64,000 bases of DNA, taken from the NCBI GenBank assembly GCA_009760885.1, contig CM019696.1, positions 47,376,017 to 47,440,016 of the forward strand. Direction: 5' to 3'. The position numbers and the translations under genes are program-made. A model generated the notes under the pieces. The model was not told the origin of the DNA, searched no databases, and saw only the letters and a program-made list of their open reading frames with translations. Origin of the DNA: Achatina immaculata (Eukaryota; Mollusca; Gastropoda; Stylommatophora; Achatinidae). Positions 1-11,833 of this stretch are shown here, in pieces. How positions within the stretch are numbered: position 1 is the stretch's first letter; every line of letters starts with the position of its first letter.

Positions 1-1180
1 TTTTTAGTAACAAACTCCAGATTTTTACATACGACAAACTCCCAAATTCTATTTGTCAGTCCCACCAGTTTGAATTTTTTGTTCTTGCCCCTGCTAAATG
101 TGGTGCCTTCTGACTCGCAGTCTTTGCCTCAATTCAGAACTGAACAAGCACAAACATTTATCCCTTTCTTGTTCAAGATTTGTTTACTTGATTTTGCCTC
201 AAAGACGTGCACAAATCAGTTTTTTTTTTTTTGTAAATGTCAGCATGAAGCAGGAGCTCGTTTATGAAGATTCTATTTTTTTAATTCACTCGCTTTCAGC
301 TTTTTACATAATCTCATATTCTTGGGATTGAATTTTATGTGAATATCTCAAAGCACTGACGCATGTTTGTAAGTTTCATACTAGGCGTACTCACCTCTCA
401 TTCAAATACTTTCCATTTTGACATGTAGCATTCTACAGCTGGTTTGACTGGAGCATAAAAGAGTTGGTCTACTGCCCACTCCCTTGGCTATAAGAAGCCA
501 TTTTGGGAAAAGATTTAAACAGAAAAATTTCAAGGAATTTGTAAATGGAATAGTTACGTGTTTGTTATTTGGTATACATGTAGCTTGGCCAGGGTTTTAA
601 TAACTTTTTGGACCATTTTGTGTTAGTTTTGTAGTTTTTGGTCTGTGATGTTTTTTTTTTTTTTTGGTCTCCCATGCTTGTCAGCAGCTAACCCAGTTTT
701 TGGAAGTGGCTGAATGTTTGCAGCTAACCCAGTTTTTGGAAGTGGCTGAATGTTTGCAGCTAACCCAGTATTTGGAAGTGGCTGAATGTTTGCAGCTAAC
801 CCAGTTTTTGGAAGTGGTTGAATGTTGCAGTGAGGAACAGTGCTGTTATGTTTTAGATTTTTTGTTTTCATCATTGTTTGAGTTTTTCTCAGCTAAGCAA
901 TGCTGATACATGCAAGTGTTCTTGCAGATGCTGTACATAAGTATTATTTACATTGTGCTGTAACATGACTTTCATTTGTGCTGCTTGGATGTGGTCCAGG
1001 CTTTCTTCTGACATGAATGTGTCAAGATGCTTATGGAGTTTGATGTTTTTGTGGCAGCTTCAGTGTGGGTGAGAAGTACCAGTCAATGTCTGTCTCTCTC
1101 CTTGCTATAGGACTGACTTTTTCTCTCATAAATAAAAGTGTTCATAAATTATTTGACCTGTAGGGGGGGAAAAGCAAGTA
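1..1180. other. intergenic or untranslated, no gene seen
   Basis: Low-complexity, T-rich sequence with no conserved coding frame on either strand. An AATAAA-like signal near 1130 could end a transcript entering from the left edge, but nothing else supports a 3' UTR. The only structure is the minisatellite at 685-827. Confidence 0.4.
685..827. repeat. minisatellite, 36-bp unit x4
   Basis: Four head-to-tail units start at 685, 721, 757 and 793, each beginning CAGCTAACCCAG and ending GAATGTTTG. They differ by single bases and the last unit is one base short. Open frames across it are by-products of a unit length divisible by three. Confidence 0.9.
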
Positions 1181-1230
1181 GTTCATTCATTCATTTGCAT
1201 GTCCCTTGCGGAACTTAGCCTCCCAAACAG
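1181..1230 (-). mobile_element. RTE-like LINE, 3' end stub
   Basis: On the minus strand this is the last ~45 bp of the RTE-like family seen in full at 51.5-52.3 kb, encoding the end of '[10 protein letters not shown]' and then an (AATG)n tail. It is a heavily 5'-truncated copy. Similarity stops near 1230. Confidence 0.7.
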
Positions 1231-1286
1231 GGAGCCAAGTAGTAAAAGAGTTAATATTCTGCATAAATGTCTTGTCATTATTCAAG

Positions 1287-2294
1287 GTGTTCCATAAATA
1301 AATGTGCACTGACCCAATATCGATTCCGGTATCGTAGTGTTATCTTAATGTCTGCGGCATCTAGCCACATTTGCCTGCCGTGACTGGAGTCGCCGATTAA
1401 GCGTGCTGATTAAAAAAATGTTAGTCTTATAAACTAATCAGGCATGTACCTTATAACAAATGTTGAAAGTGATGTCCTTGTGTGTCTGTGCAAGCTTGCA
1501 CACTTTTCTTAGTTTTGCTGGTGAAATGTGGGCTATTTCGATAATCTTCAGATCTTGTATTTTGTGTGTTAACGTAACCCAAGAGGTGAAACCAAGCCTC
1601 ATCTGTTAAAAAAAAAAGTGACATCAAGAATGTCAGCAGTTTTGGTTTGACTGAAATTTGTAAACCATTCACAGTAACGGAGTCGTTGTTCTTGATCCGC
1701 CAGCAGCAGTTGTTAACCGCAGTTACTTTATAGAGTTTCAAATTTTCTCTATATGCTGTGTTACAAGCTCGATACCTTCCTGTTGTGCCAACTTTCGCAA
1801 AGCATTTGATGGACTCTGAAGCATAGAGTCAGAAATGTCTGATAACTTCTCCTTATTAAGTTTAGATGGTCTCCCACTACGGTGTGCATCTGACACTGAG
1901 CCTGTTTCACGAAATTTCTCAGTAGTTTTATAAACTGCATTGAGATAAGGCACAGGTGTTCCTGGGAATTTTTCAACAAACTGTCCCTGCACTAAATCAG
2001 TGTATGTACTGCCTTCTCGAAATACGTGCTTAACAAGAAAACTACACTCCTCTAGTGAAAGAACCATAGTGAATAAATTGATTTAAACAATTGGCCCGTC
2101 ATGCACTTCAACAACTGCTTCATTGCTTAACAGCTGAATACACAAAGACGGACTGAATACAGTGAATGTTACACAACAGCAGGGTTCAACACACTAACGT
2201 ACGCAGGTACATGTGGCTAGATACCGCAGTCATTAATATATCACTATGATACTGGAATCGATACTGGGTTAGTGCACAGTTATTTTTGGAACTC
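1287..2294 (-). mobile_element. IS630/Tc1-mariner-like DNA transposon, ~1.0 kb, deleted and non-autonomous
   Basis: The ends are imperfect inverted repeats of about 90 bp: 1287-1380 matches the reverse complement of 2203-2294, sharing TGTGCACTGACCCAATATCG-like and GCGGCATCTAGCCACAT-like blocks. On the minus strand 2067-1738 encodes an N-terminal helix-turn-helix transposase domain ('DAHRSGRPSKL', of the DUF4817 type as I remember it). A second frame, 1741-1451, carries 'FLTDEAWFHL', the usual surroundings of the first catalytic Asp. The rest of the DDE domain is missing and the two frames do not join. I could not define a target duplication. Confidence 0.72.
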
Positions 2295-2297
2295 GGA

Positions 2298-5200
2298 TTC
2301 AGTTCATTAGTTAAATTCCAGAACAAAAAAAAAACAAAGTAGTTTTTTTCAAATTCAGATAAAGCTGTTATAAGATAATGAATGTTATACAACTTATATT
2401 GATATGCATCTATTCTTATCAGTCGTCTCCCTGGTACAAACATGCATTTTTTGTGTGTTAATTTTGATGAAAAGTAGAAAGAGAAATAAAAGAAAAACAA
2501 AATAGAAAACTACAACAAAAAAAAACTAGGCATCAGATTGTTTGTTTTTTTTTAAATTTTGAGTTGGCCTACATACTAGAATGAAATGACTTCCCAGAAT
2601 ATAGATGAAATGTGAACTACAGAATCCCATGACAACCAGCTTTATCTATAAAAGTAAAGTGTAACAGTAGTTCTAAACGTTTTTTATGGGGGAGGGGGAT
2701 TTCTTTTCCAGCTTGAGAGAGCTGTGCCATCTCCCCCCCCCTCCCCGAAATAAATATGAAGCAACAGAGCCCAGATGATGATATATATATTTTTTTTTTT
2801 AATCAAGCCAATCCATTGGCTGGTCTGTGAACCCATCAGAAAGAGCTTTACATGGACCCCAGGTTGAAAACCACTGATAGAAAAAACATGAGCTGGCCTC
2901 TTTTATCTAAATACAACTGTCACGTAGTCTGTTACTGCAGAGAAAAAGCATCAGAACGCTGTAGCAGTGTTCTAGTAGTTAGTACTGAATGTAGATATTT
3001 TCAGTAAAGTTACCCGCTTGTAAATATTTCACCATTTATAATGTAGGAGTCAAAAGAACCACACAGAAACACCATCTCTAATGTTCCAGGTTTGTTTCAG
3101 TTTTCTTCAGAATCACTTTAACTCTCCATGTCATTTTTTTTTTTTTTTAATTGGCTAGATGGCATAGGAGCAGAGGAATGTTACAGCATTAATCCCTTTT
3201 ACTATCCTGTGTCAAAGAAAGTTTCAGTGCTTTAGCTAATCACATGCAGGTTGTTTCTATCTGTAGATTAAGTAGATTTAAGGCAAGTGATGAAGAGGAG
3301 CAGCTAAAGTTGGCACATATCCTGATTTGGTGATATTTTGGTGGAATACAGCGAGATTAATTCAGATCTTTTCCTTAACATGAGCTGTTTTAAATGGCTT
3401 TTACATTTTTGTTTAAATAACTTAAGCTTTGTTCTAGGATTGGGACTCTTGTCATTTTACACTGCCATAAGTGCTAAAAATAGACATTGATAAAATTATG
3501 ACACCCAATGGGGTTTGATAACAAAAAGTGTTTGCAGGTCATGGGTAATTTTTGATAGGAATAAAGTAAAAAAAAAAAAAAAAGTTGGGGGGTGGGGGGG
3601 GGGTGTCTTGTTTGCAGGTTCTCTGATGATGTATAAAGACTTTTGTTGTCTGACGTGATAGTTAACTAACAGCCAGTGAGTTTATTAGTTGAATAGCATC
3701 TTGTTATTAATGGCTCAGCCCAGTGGTCCGAGACTTTCTTTATAACCAGATTTACTGTCTAGTGATAAGAGTTCATCCTGTTTTCTTCACATTTTGAACA
3801 ACATAATGATACTTTGGTTACAAGCTTACCAAGTTAATGTAATCATGCTTTTGGTAAGAACTGGTTGTTTGTGCTAGCATTTAAACAGCTAGAAAGTGAT
3901 GTGGACTTGACTGTTGCCCAGACTTTTTTTTTTTTTTTAATGTTGCATGTTTATAAAATGTTGCATCTAGAAAGTATGTCCTTGCTGGGATCTTCCAAAT
4001 GGTTTCTCTGTTTTCTCAGTTTCTGGTTTGTAGGTCCACATGGGAAAAAGTAAAACATTCACTTTTATTTTTTGAGGTAGATAACTGCTTCAGTGTTTTG
4101 AAATCAATAGAACTGACACTTCAGAAGCAGAACTTGTGAAGAACAGCAAATTACATTTCATAATTAGTGTAGCTGTTAAGTAAATAGTTCATTTTAAGAA
4201 CCGTTCATTTTAAGAATTGATGTCTGAATTATCATCAGCATCCTCCATCTCCCCTCTGATGTGGGGGGGGGGGGGGGGGCAAAAAACCTGCTTTTCTAGA
4301 TGCATCAGTTTATTTCAAGTCTTTCACTGCTGAGACACTCTGAGATATTCTATGTTCTTGTATGTATGTTCCTTACTTCACAAACCACAGTCGAGAACGT
4401 AGTTCAGCACACAGATGGTGGTAATGAACTTTGGTGATGCTGGTCATTTTGCTCTGTGTGTGCGTCTTCGTCATTTTCTCCTCCCCCCTCTCCAAAAAGT
4501 GTTTAACTGTGAGATTTTTTGTAAACATATATATATATTTTTTGTGTACACATTACACATTGCTCATAAATCAATCTTATCATTGCTTATTTTTTCACAT
4601 ATGTCTAAAAAAAAAAACCACCCATTTTTGTCTTTTTCTGCTGTACAGCTATTTTTGTGTTCACAAAGAAAATATGCCTGCCCCAGTTTTGCCCCAATTC
4701 CATCTTTTTTTTTTGTTGTTAATGAAGCTGTATCATGCTGCTTGTTGCTGTTATTAATTGCATTTGTGATATATATTTTTATCAGATATAGAGATAAGTG
4801 TTATCATGATGTGAGATGGGTTTGAGGCAAAAGATGGGGAAAAGATAGCAAGCATCGACATTAGGTAGGCACAGGATTGTGGGATGTTTCATGCAGTTTC
4901 CGAGATATTTATTGAAAGATGTAGATTATAGCAGTTGTAAAACAGTTCAAAATAGCACCAAAAAAATTCATGCAGTATTTATTTGTATCAGATACAGGAG
5001 AAGAAAAAAGGTGTATATCAGAAAAGTGATACTATTATGTTGGTATTGTTCAAGAAGAGAGAGATTCATTATGTTGGTATTGTTCAAGAAGAGAGAGATT
5101 CATATCAGAAAGTGTATCAAAAAGTAATGTATACTGGTATCACACAGACATGATGATGTTAAGTAAAGACAACAATATCAACAACTTCAGCGTAGAGAAA

Positions 5201-6170
5201 GAGATAAGATTTGTGAAGCATGAGACAACTGACAATTTAACCTACAAATTCAGAAGTCAGTCTTTATTTATATCATTCATTAGATGGACAGTTACTTTCA
5301 TCATGCAAAATTAAGAATAAATACTTGAACAAGAACAGCAAGAGGTTAATCTTACCTAACAATAGAGAGGATGTTGAACAATAGAGGGCTCATTTGGGCA
5401 AAGTGTGTGTGTGAGGGAAGGAGGGAGGGAGACAAAAGACAGGCATTTGTGGAAGATCCTTACAGAAGTCCCATGTGCCTTGGGCACATAAAGGTTCAAT
5501 GAAAGAGAAGTTTCTTACAATAGTAAAGGCTTTACATAGGTAAAGAGATATGTTCAAATGAAAGGGTCACTTCATGGACACTGTATCAGAAACATTCAAG
5601 AAATATTGTCTTCATGTCAGGTAAGCTAGTGGTTTAGTTTAGCTTGTATATTTGTGCAGCACTTCACATAGTTGCATTGATATCTGTGAAAAGAGTCATT
5701 GAGAAGTAGATAGCCACTGAGGTTCTTCATGTTCCTAGCATTTTTATTTCATTGTCACAAACAAGCGGACAGAATCTTCTTTTGTTATCTCTGTAAGCAA
5801 GGACATTGCTGAGAGGAGACAGTTGTTTTTTTTTGTTTTTTTTTTTTCCAAACTGCACATTGAACAATATTATATTTATGTTCATATTAACAGTACTCAT
5901 TGTTTTCATTTATGTAATCCATTATTTTTTATGCTAGATTTTTAGCACTGCCTTATCTAATCCTATTGTCTATAATGTACATAATGTTTGTTGTTTTGTA
6001 TGATGTAACTGAGACAAGTTTTTTTTTGTTATTACATAAATTCAATACCATTAAAAATATTCATATGCTAGCTCTGTTTTACTGGCAGTTTTTTTTTCTT
6101 TGTACAGAATTAAATACAAGTTGTAGCTACAATGTGAAGATAATGTGGCATGGCCATCATGTCCAGTGAA
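2298..6170. other. intergenic, no gene seen
   Basis: AT-rich sequence with poly-T, poly-A and poly-G runs (for example 3588-3604 and 4262-4279). The longest open frame (4415-4825, 136 codons) is low-complexity Phe/Leu/Ile/Lys and resembles no family I know. Apart from a possible MITE at 2664-2876 nothing is supported. Confidence 0.4.
2664..2876. mobile_element. possible hAT-like MITE
   Basis: The left end reads CAGTAGTTCTAAACG and the right end, reverse complemented, reads CAGTGGTTTTCAACC. Both resemble the CAGNGGTTCTCAACC terminal repeat of many hAT elements. The interior is non-coding and no 8-bp target duplication is preserved. Confidence 0.4.
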
Positions 6171-6177
6171 GATCTTG

Positions 6178-6757
6178 TAACATGGGCATAATGCTGAGTG
6201 AAGATATTGTAACATGGCCATCATGTCCAGTGAAGATCTTGTAACACGGGCATAATGCTGAGTGAAGATATTGTAACATGGCCATCATGTCCAGTGAAGA
6301 TCTTGTAACATGGGCATAATGCTGAGTGAAGATATTGTAACATGGCCATCATGTCCAGTGAAGATCTTGTAACATGGGCATAATGCTGAGTGAAGATATT
6401 GTAACATGGCCATCATGTCCAGTGAAGATCTTGTAACATGGGCATAATGCTGAGTGAAGATATTGTAACATGGCCATCATGTCCAGTGAAGATCTTGTAA
6501 CATGGGCATAATGCTGAGTGAAGATATTGTAACATGGGCATCACGTTGAGTGAAGATCTTGTAACATGGGCATAATGCTGAGTGAAGATATTGTAACATG
6601 GGCATCATGTCCAGTGAGGACTTGTAACGTGGGTATCATGTTGAGTGAAGATCTTGTAACATGGGTATCATGTTGAATGAAGATCTTGTAACATGGGCAT
6701 CATGCTGAATGAAGATCTTGTAACGTGGGCATCATGCTGAGTGAAGATCTTGTAATA
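6178..6757. repeat. minisatellite, 32-bp units in 64-bp dimers
   Basis: Units of 32 bp begin TAACATGG. Through most of the array two variants alternate ('ccatcatgtccagtgaagatct' and 'gcataatgctgagtgaagatat'), giving an exact 64-bp period (6178, 6242 and so on). The alternation breaks down after about 6530, where monomers degenerate. Confidence 0.92.
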
Positions 6758-6759
6758 TG

Positions 6760-7560
6760 AACACACTGCATTAAGAACAAAGGCAGAGTGCCATATGAAG
6801 CAACAGCCCTAACTGAAGACAGGATGTAAGCACAGAGTGATTAAACCTTAACAAAGGAAACATAAGATCTTCACTTGTCCACTTTCGCCCACCAGTCTAA
6901 CCAATGCTGGCAGAACCAACAGTCAGCAAAAAGCTGCACACCAAAGATAACAAACAATATTATAAAAATCACAACAAACAAAACAAAAACTCATAAAACA
7001 ATTCACATTCATAATTTATAACAATTATCAGCTGCAGAAAGTGCAAGTAAATAAGGACATATGTCATCTTTCAATGAAAATACACAACTTTATCACATAA
7101 AGGATCATTCGCCTTTCACACATATCCCCTACATATTTTATAAACTCAGCTACCTTCTTCTCCAAGATAATGGTTCTAAAAAGTTTTTTAATTCCTTATG
7201 TAAAATGTTTTTTTCTTCCTTCTTAAACTGTCATTTTGTCTGAAGTAAATTTCCAAAAGCCTACATCAAAAATGGGAGTAATGCATAGTGACTGTATGCT
7301 TCATGCCATCCTGGACAAGTCAAGTGTAGGATTGTAAAGTTGTAAGTGAAAACAGTGAGTTCATGATAAAGCCTTGAATTAATCTCACAGAGCTATACCA
7401 TCTTCTGGCACTTTCCAACCAGGGATCTGCAAAAGTTCAAGTGTGATCCACACACAAAGTCTAGAATCTGTTAAACACTGGACAGCACTATAAATAAATG
7501 AGTTTCAAATTTAATACAGATAAAAGGGATAGCGACTGCAGTAAAACTGGTTCTAATAAT
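6760..7560. other. intergenic, no gene seen
   Basis: AT-rich unique-looking sequence. I see no coding frame with conserved residues and no repeat that recurs elsewhere in the window. Confidence 0.35.
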
Positions 7561-7562
7561 AA

Positions 7563-7671
7563 AGATAGACAGATGTGTTATGGTGCAGTTTTACATTCTC
7601 ATCTTGCTCTCTATTCGTCTTTTCTCACTCCCTCTGCCACCTTGTAAAACTGCACCATACACCTATCTACC
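7563..7671. mobile_element. hairpin MITE-like element
   Basis: Two arms of about 30 bp (7563-7595 and 7642-7671) are imperfect inverted repeats sharing TATGGTGCAGTTTTACA, separated by a ~45-bp loop. The flank and left arm resemble 16730-16810, so the sequence is dispersed. There is no coding capacity. Confidence 0.55.
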
Positions 7672-7689
7672 TCTAATTTAATACTATAG

Positions 7690-7853
7690 GGAGGGGCCAC
7701 GCATGCGGTGAATTAACACTGATTTATGAGAAGGGGCCACACATGTAATGAATTAACACTGATTTATGGAGGAGGGGCCACGCATGCAGTGAATTGACAC
7801 TGATTTATGGGGAGGGGCCACGCATGCAGTGAATTGACACTGATTTATGGGGA
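7690..7853. repeat. minisatellite, ~40-bp unit x4
   Basis: Units starting AGGGGCCACGCATG lie at 7692, 7732, 7773 and 7813, each ending in CACTGATTTATGG. They differ by a few substitutions. Confidence 0.88.
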
Positions 7854-8373
7854 GTCTGCTTATAGCTGTCTGTTTCAACTTTTCTTTCTAATGCCAAATC
7901 TTTTCAATATGTTCTGTCTCCTTCTGTCTCTAGGTATTGATTGCCTTTCATCTGAACTATCTTCTGTGGGTTATGTTGCTGCCATTTACGAACGTGTATA
8001 TATGGAATTATGTCCCATAAATTCACGTAATTATTTCCCTTGATGACATTATTCTGATAATTGAATATTGTTATCTACCTTCAATAATTATGAAATGAGC
8101 GAGGGAGTCTGGACATTGTGACGGACTACATTTTATAGTTCAAATAAAGTTTGCATAGTTTTTTTAAATTAAAAAAAAATCAGATTTTCTCATTCTTTTG
8201 TATTCGAGAAACAACCAAACTTTCACACTACTTGATCCCACAGTTTACATCTTGAAATAGAGGCATCATAACAGGACTGGAGATGTACCATGATGGCCGG
8301 CCTTCCTGTCTGAAGCTGAACCCAGCAAGTAGGTTCTCACTAAGCTTCAACCAAGCAGGGAACATCTTGGTCA

Positions 8374-8478
8374 CAATCCTACAGGCTGAGGTCACAACCC
8401 TACAGGCTGAGGTCACAATCCTACAGGCTGAGGTCACAACCCTACAGGCTGAGGTCACAACCCTACAGGCTGAAGCTA
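8374..8478. repeat. minisatellite, 21-bp unit x5
   Basis: Five units of the form CAA(T/C)CCTACAGGCTGAGGTCA run from 8374, the last degenerate. The open frames reading 'LQAEVT' or 'SACRVVT' are products of this array. Confidence 0.9.
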
Positions 8479-8819
8479 CGAAGCACAGCAGAAGAGTCTA
8501 CTGTAAAGATCTAGCGTGCTGGCTCTGAAGATATCATCATCATTTCTGCTCTCCATAATGACACTGAGAAATGATGATACTAGCATGTTCAGCCAATTAT
8601 CCAAACCACATGAAAGGTCTATTATTACACAAACAGAATCACAATACATTTGTATCACATCAATGAATGTTTATCTTCACTTTTCTCCATTTTGTGCAGT
8701 CTCTGATATTTCAAAATAGATTGGTTCCTATTCTCCCCCACACCCCCCCCCCCCACCAAAAAAAAAAAAAAAAATCACACTTGATTAACCTATTCAAATA
8801 TTTTATCTCTTTTTCTCAT

Positions 8820-9340
8820 AAATTTTCCAGTGGTTGACATATCCACTGAGAAATGTTGCCAAACAGGGTACACTTTGGCCCAACAAAAGGAGTATCCTAA
8901 CACACACAGTCCGGCAAATCCTTCTAGGCATCACCGAAGGAGAATGGCTGAACGAGTGAACAGGAGAGAATACTGAGTACAAACACATGAACAAACCTGA
9001 CCCGCATGACAAATCATATAAAATAAACAGAGAAAACCAAAGCATCTTGTTCAGGCTACAGACAAACCATATCACCCTAAACAAACACACAGTAAAAACA
9101 AGGAAAAAAAAAACCACAGCCCAAATTGCAGATATTTATAATAAGGAGGAAACAGTTGAAGATTTCCTACTTAAATGCCCCAAACTAGATGAAGCACGAA
9201 TAAAATTTCTTCCAAAACACTCTATAGTTCACAACTGTCTTTATTCCAAAGCTGAATAGCTACAGAGAATAGCCTAATTCTTCACTGTGGCATCAGTTGC
9301 CAAGGGCTTACAGCTCCCAGCAAAAGGGAGAGAACTACCA
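8820..9340 (+). mobile_element. LINE fragment, region after RNase H (zinc-knuckle tail)
   Basis: The frame 8987-9259 contains 'ILFRLQTNHITLNKH', then 'EETVEDFLLKCPKLDEARIKFLPK'. This follows the pattern FRLxTGH...ETVEHFLxxCP seen at the C-terminus of RNase H-bearing non-LTR polyproteins. A second copy of the same family lies at 26330-26830. There is no upstream reverse transcriptase, so this is a 5'-truncated dead copy. Confidence 0.6.
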
Positions 9341-11833
9341 CATCTAAGAAATGTAATTTTTATATATTCAGTTCTATATATTATTCAGTTTTATATATTA
9401 TTCAGTTTTATATGTCCCTCAATTTTTATAATTTTGATATAACATACAATCAATATTTTAAAATATTTTACACGGTTAAAAAAATGTACAAACTTCACAT
9501 ATTAAAACATATATTCCCATATAGTACTAAGGACATACAGCTACTGGTGATATCCACAATTTTAAAAAAGAAAAATATAGCACTGCTTTGGTTGGTGAAA
9601 ATGTACCAGCATATCAGCTTATATAACTCTTACAAATAAAAGCAACTGCTAAGCAACTAGAGCATAAACAATGACAACGTATCACAGAAGCACAGAAATA
9701 TCAAAGGGCATTTTTAAAACCTAAAATCAAGGGATATAACCAATTACAAATATCTGAAAATACTTTTTACTCACTCCCAAGTCTTTTCACATATTTTTCG
9801 ATGGTTACATCCCTTGATGTATGACTGCTTTTTCGATTCGCCTCGGTAAATATATCAATATTTACAATAAGCTGAAACAACACTGCCATATTAAGCTGAA
9901 ACCCTGGTTGCCAGGATGAAGTTCCTTTTTTTTTGTCATTAAAAATTACCTGTTTCTGAAAGAAGCTTCTATGATCAATATGCTCTAACAAGATCTATGA
10001 ACACTGCTCTACAAATGTCCATGACTACCTGTTGCATAACTTTAGTTCAGAATTAGAATCCAAAGCTGTGTCAAAGTTGGAAATGTCACAAGGCACACAA
10101 CAGTGACAATGCAACTAACGCCACCAACAACGCCACCACAGAAGAAGAAGCAAAATTCTCAGATCCACATACACTGCTCAGTCCTTGATGCATATACAGA
10201 AGCATTAGGCCACAATTAAAACCTATCCAATCTAAAGTCTGTTTTCTTAACACTTGTCTTTCTAGTATATGAAATATGTTTGAAAGCTCTCTCTCTCTCT
10301 CTCATTTGGGTCACCTGTTCTGCCAGTGCTGCATGACATGATCACTGCACCTTCATCTCTTGTTTTTATCTCAAAATTATGTTGAGAAACCCCTCTAAAG
10401 CATATCATATATTAGTTTACATAGTTATATGTATGAGTCAATAATATAAACTGAAAAAAAGGGTCTCCTTATTACATACAGTTTATACATACAAAGACCT
10501 CATATTCAAGTACGGAAAATGCAAGTTCAAATAAGTGCCCACCACTGTGGATAGTATGTGATAGTATGGCCTGACCACCGTATTCCATGAACAAAATGAT
10601 TATGTCTACATATCCTGACTTTTCATGGTAACAGTCACGACCTTCTACCTTTCCAATTTATCAAATTTTTACAAATCTTCCCTCATATTGCTCAATCTCT
10701 CTTCCTATATGTCTTTTAGACAACTTTCCTCCTCTCATACACATGATAAACACCGGTTGTCTACTCTTTAAAGCTTTTAAGAGCTAAGGAAACTATAGGG
10801 GGAAAAAAAAAATCTCCATTCTCAACCATGACTTTACAAAAACTGCCTATTACAGGACACATTCTCAGTATCTGCTGGATGTGTGGGTGGTGAGGGATTA
10901 AGGCATCCTTCCTGGAGCAGTTGCCACAGAATTTGTAAGCTGGGTTTTTAACTTATCAACAAAAGAAAAGCACCCAAACCTTACTGTGGTTCAAACCCAT
11001 GTCCCGTCCCCCGTGAGAATCTGACTTTACTGGCAAAGTAAAAGAAGCACTTAATGTTCTTAATACATTTCCTGACTCAACTTTACTCAAACCTGGACTT
11101 GACAAAGAGTTTTTTTTTTAAAGTCTAAATTCATCCAAAATAAAAACCAACTCTGACTTCATGTAAACAAAAATAAATTTTATAATAACTGAGTCCACAG
11201 CTTCAAAACCCTGGAAAAAGCAGCATTTGTTATATGTAGCCATCTACTAGTAAACACATACGTAAACACAAAGCCGCTGTGCTAAAAGTGTCATAACAAA
11301 CTGTACTTCATTCACAAATATATGATGCTCCCACTTTTAAAAAAAACTACCTGTTTGAATTTAAATTCTTTATAATCATTCCTCAACAACCATTCTAACA
11401 TGCAGGACTATTCAGAGAACAGAAGCTCTGTCACTTTTTTTGTGATCTTTGAAATTCCCAAAGAAAGACATATTTAAAGCACGGCACACATCAATGTTAT
11501 ATTTGTCTGCAGAGAGTAAGGTCAGGTCAACGGTCAGGTCCTGCTCACCATGTAACAGCCGACAGTAAGTACCTGCTGCTGTCAAACCTACTCCAGTACA
11601 GCTAACTCTGACAGCCAAGGGAGTGAAGAAATAAACCCTGGTTGACATGGGGGGGGGGGGGGGGAGATAAGGTGGCCTATGGCAAGATTTTCTTTCCCCA
11701 GTTTTTGCTTTCTGCCCCTTCTACAGTTCTGCTTCATTTCAAAATGTTCACACTCTGATCTTCCTTTGTAAGACAATCATCATGTTAAAAAGGAATCTTG
11801 TGTGGCATTTTGAAAACCCTTCTCTCCACATTA
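9341..11833. other. intergenic, no gene seen
   Basis: AT-rich. An 18-bp near-repeat (TATATATTATTCAGTTT) occurs about three times at 9361-9411, there is a short CT run near 10290, and a poly-G run at 11650-11663. No coding frame resembles a known family. Confidence 0.35.

Noticed and set aside
4415..4825. 136-codon plus-strand open frame
   Set aside because: Low-complexity hydrophobic and Lys-rich translation of T- and A-rich DNA; no motif, no splice context.
8228..8528. Opposed open frames with VTSACR or LQAEVT repeats
   Set aside because: Products of the 21-bp minisatellite, whose length is a multiple of three.
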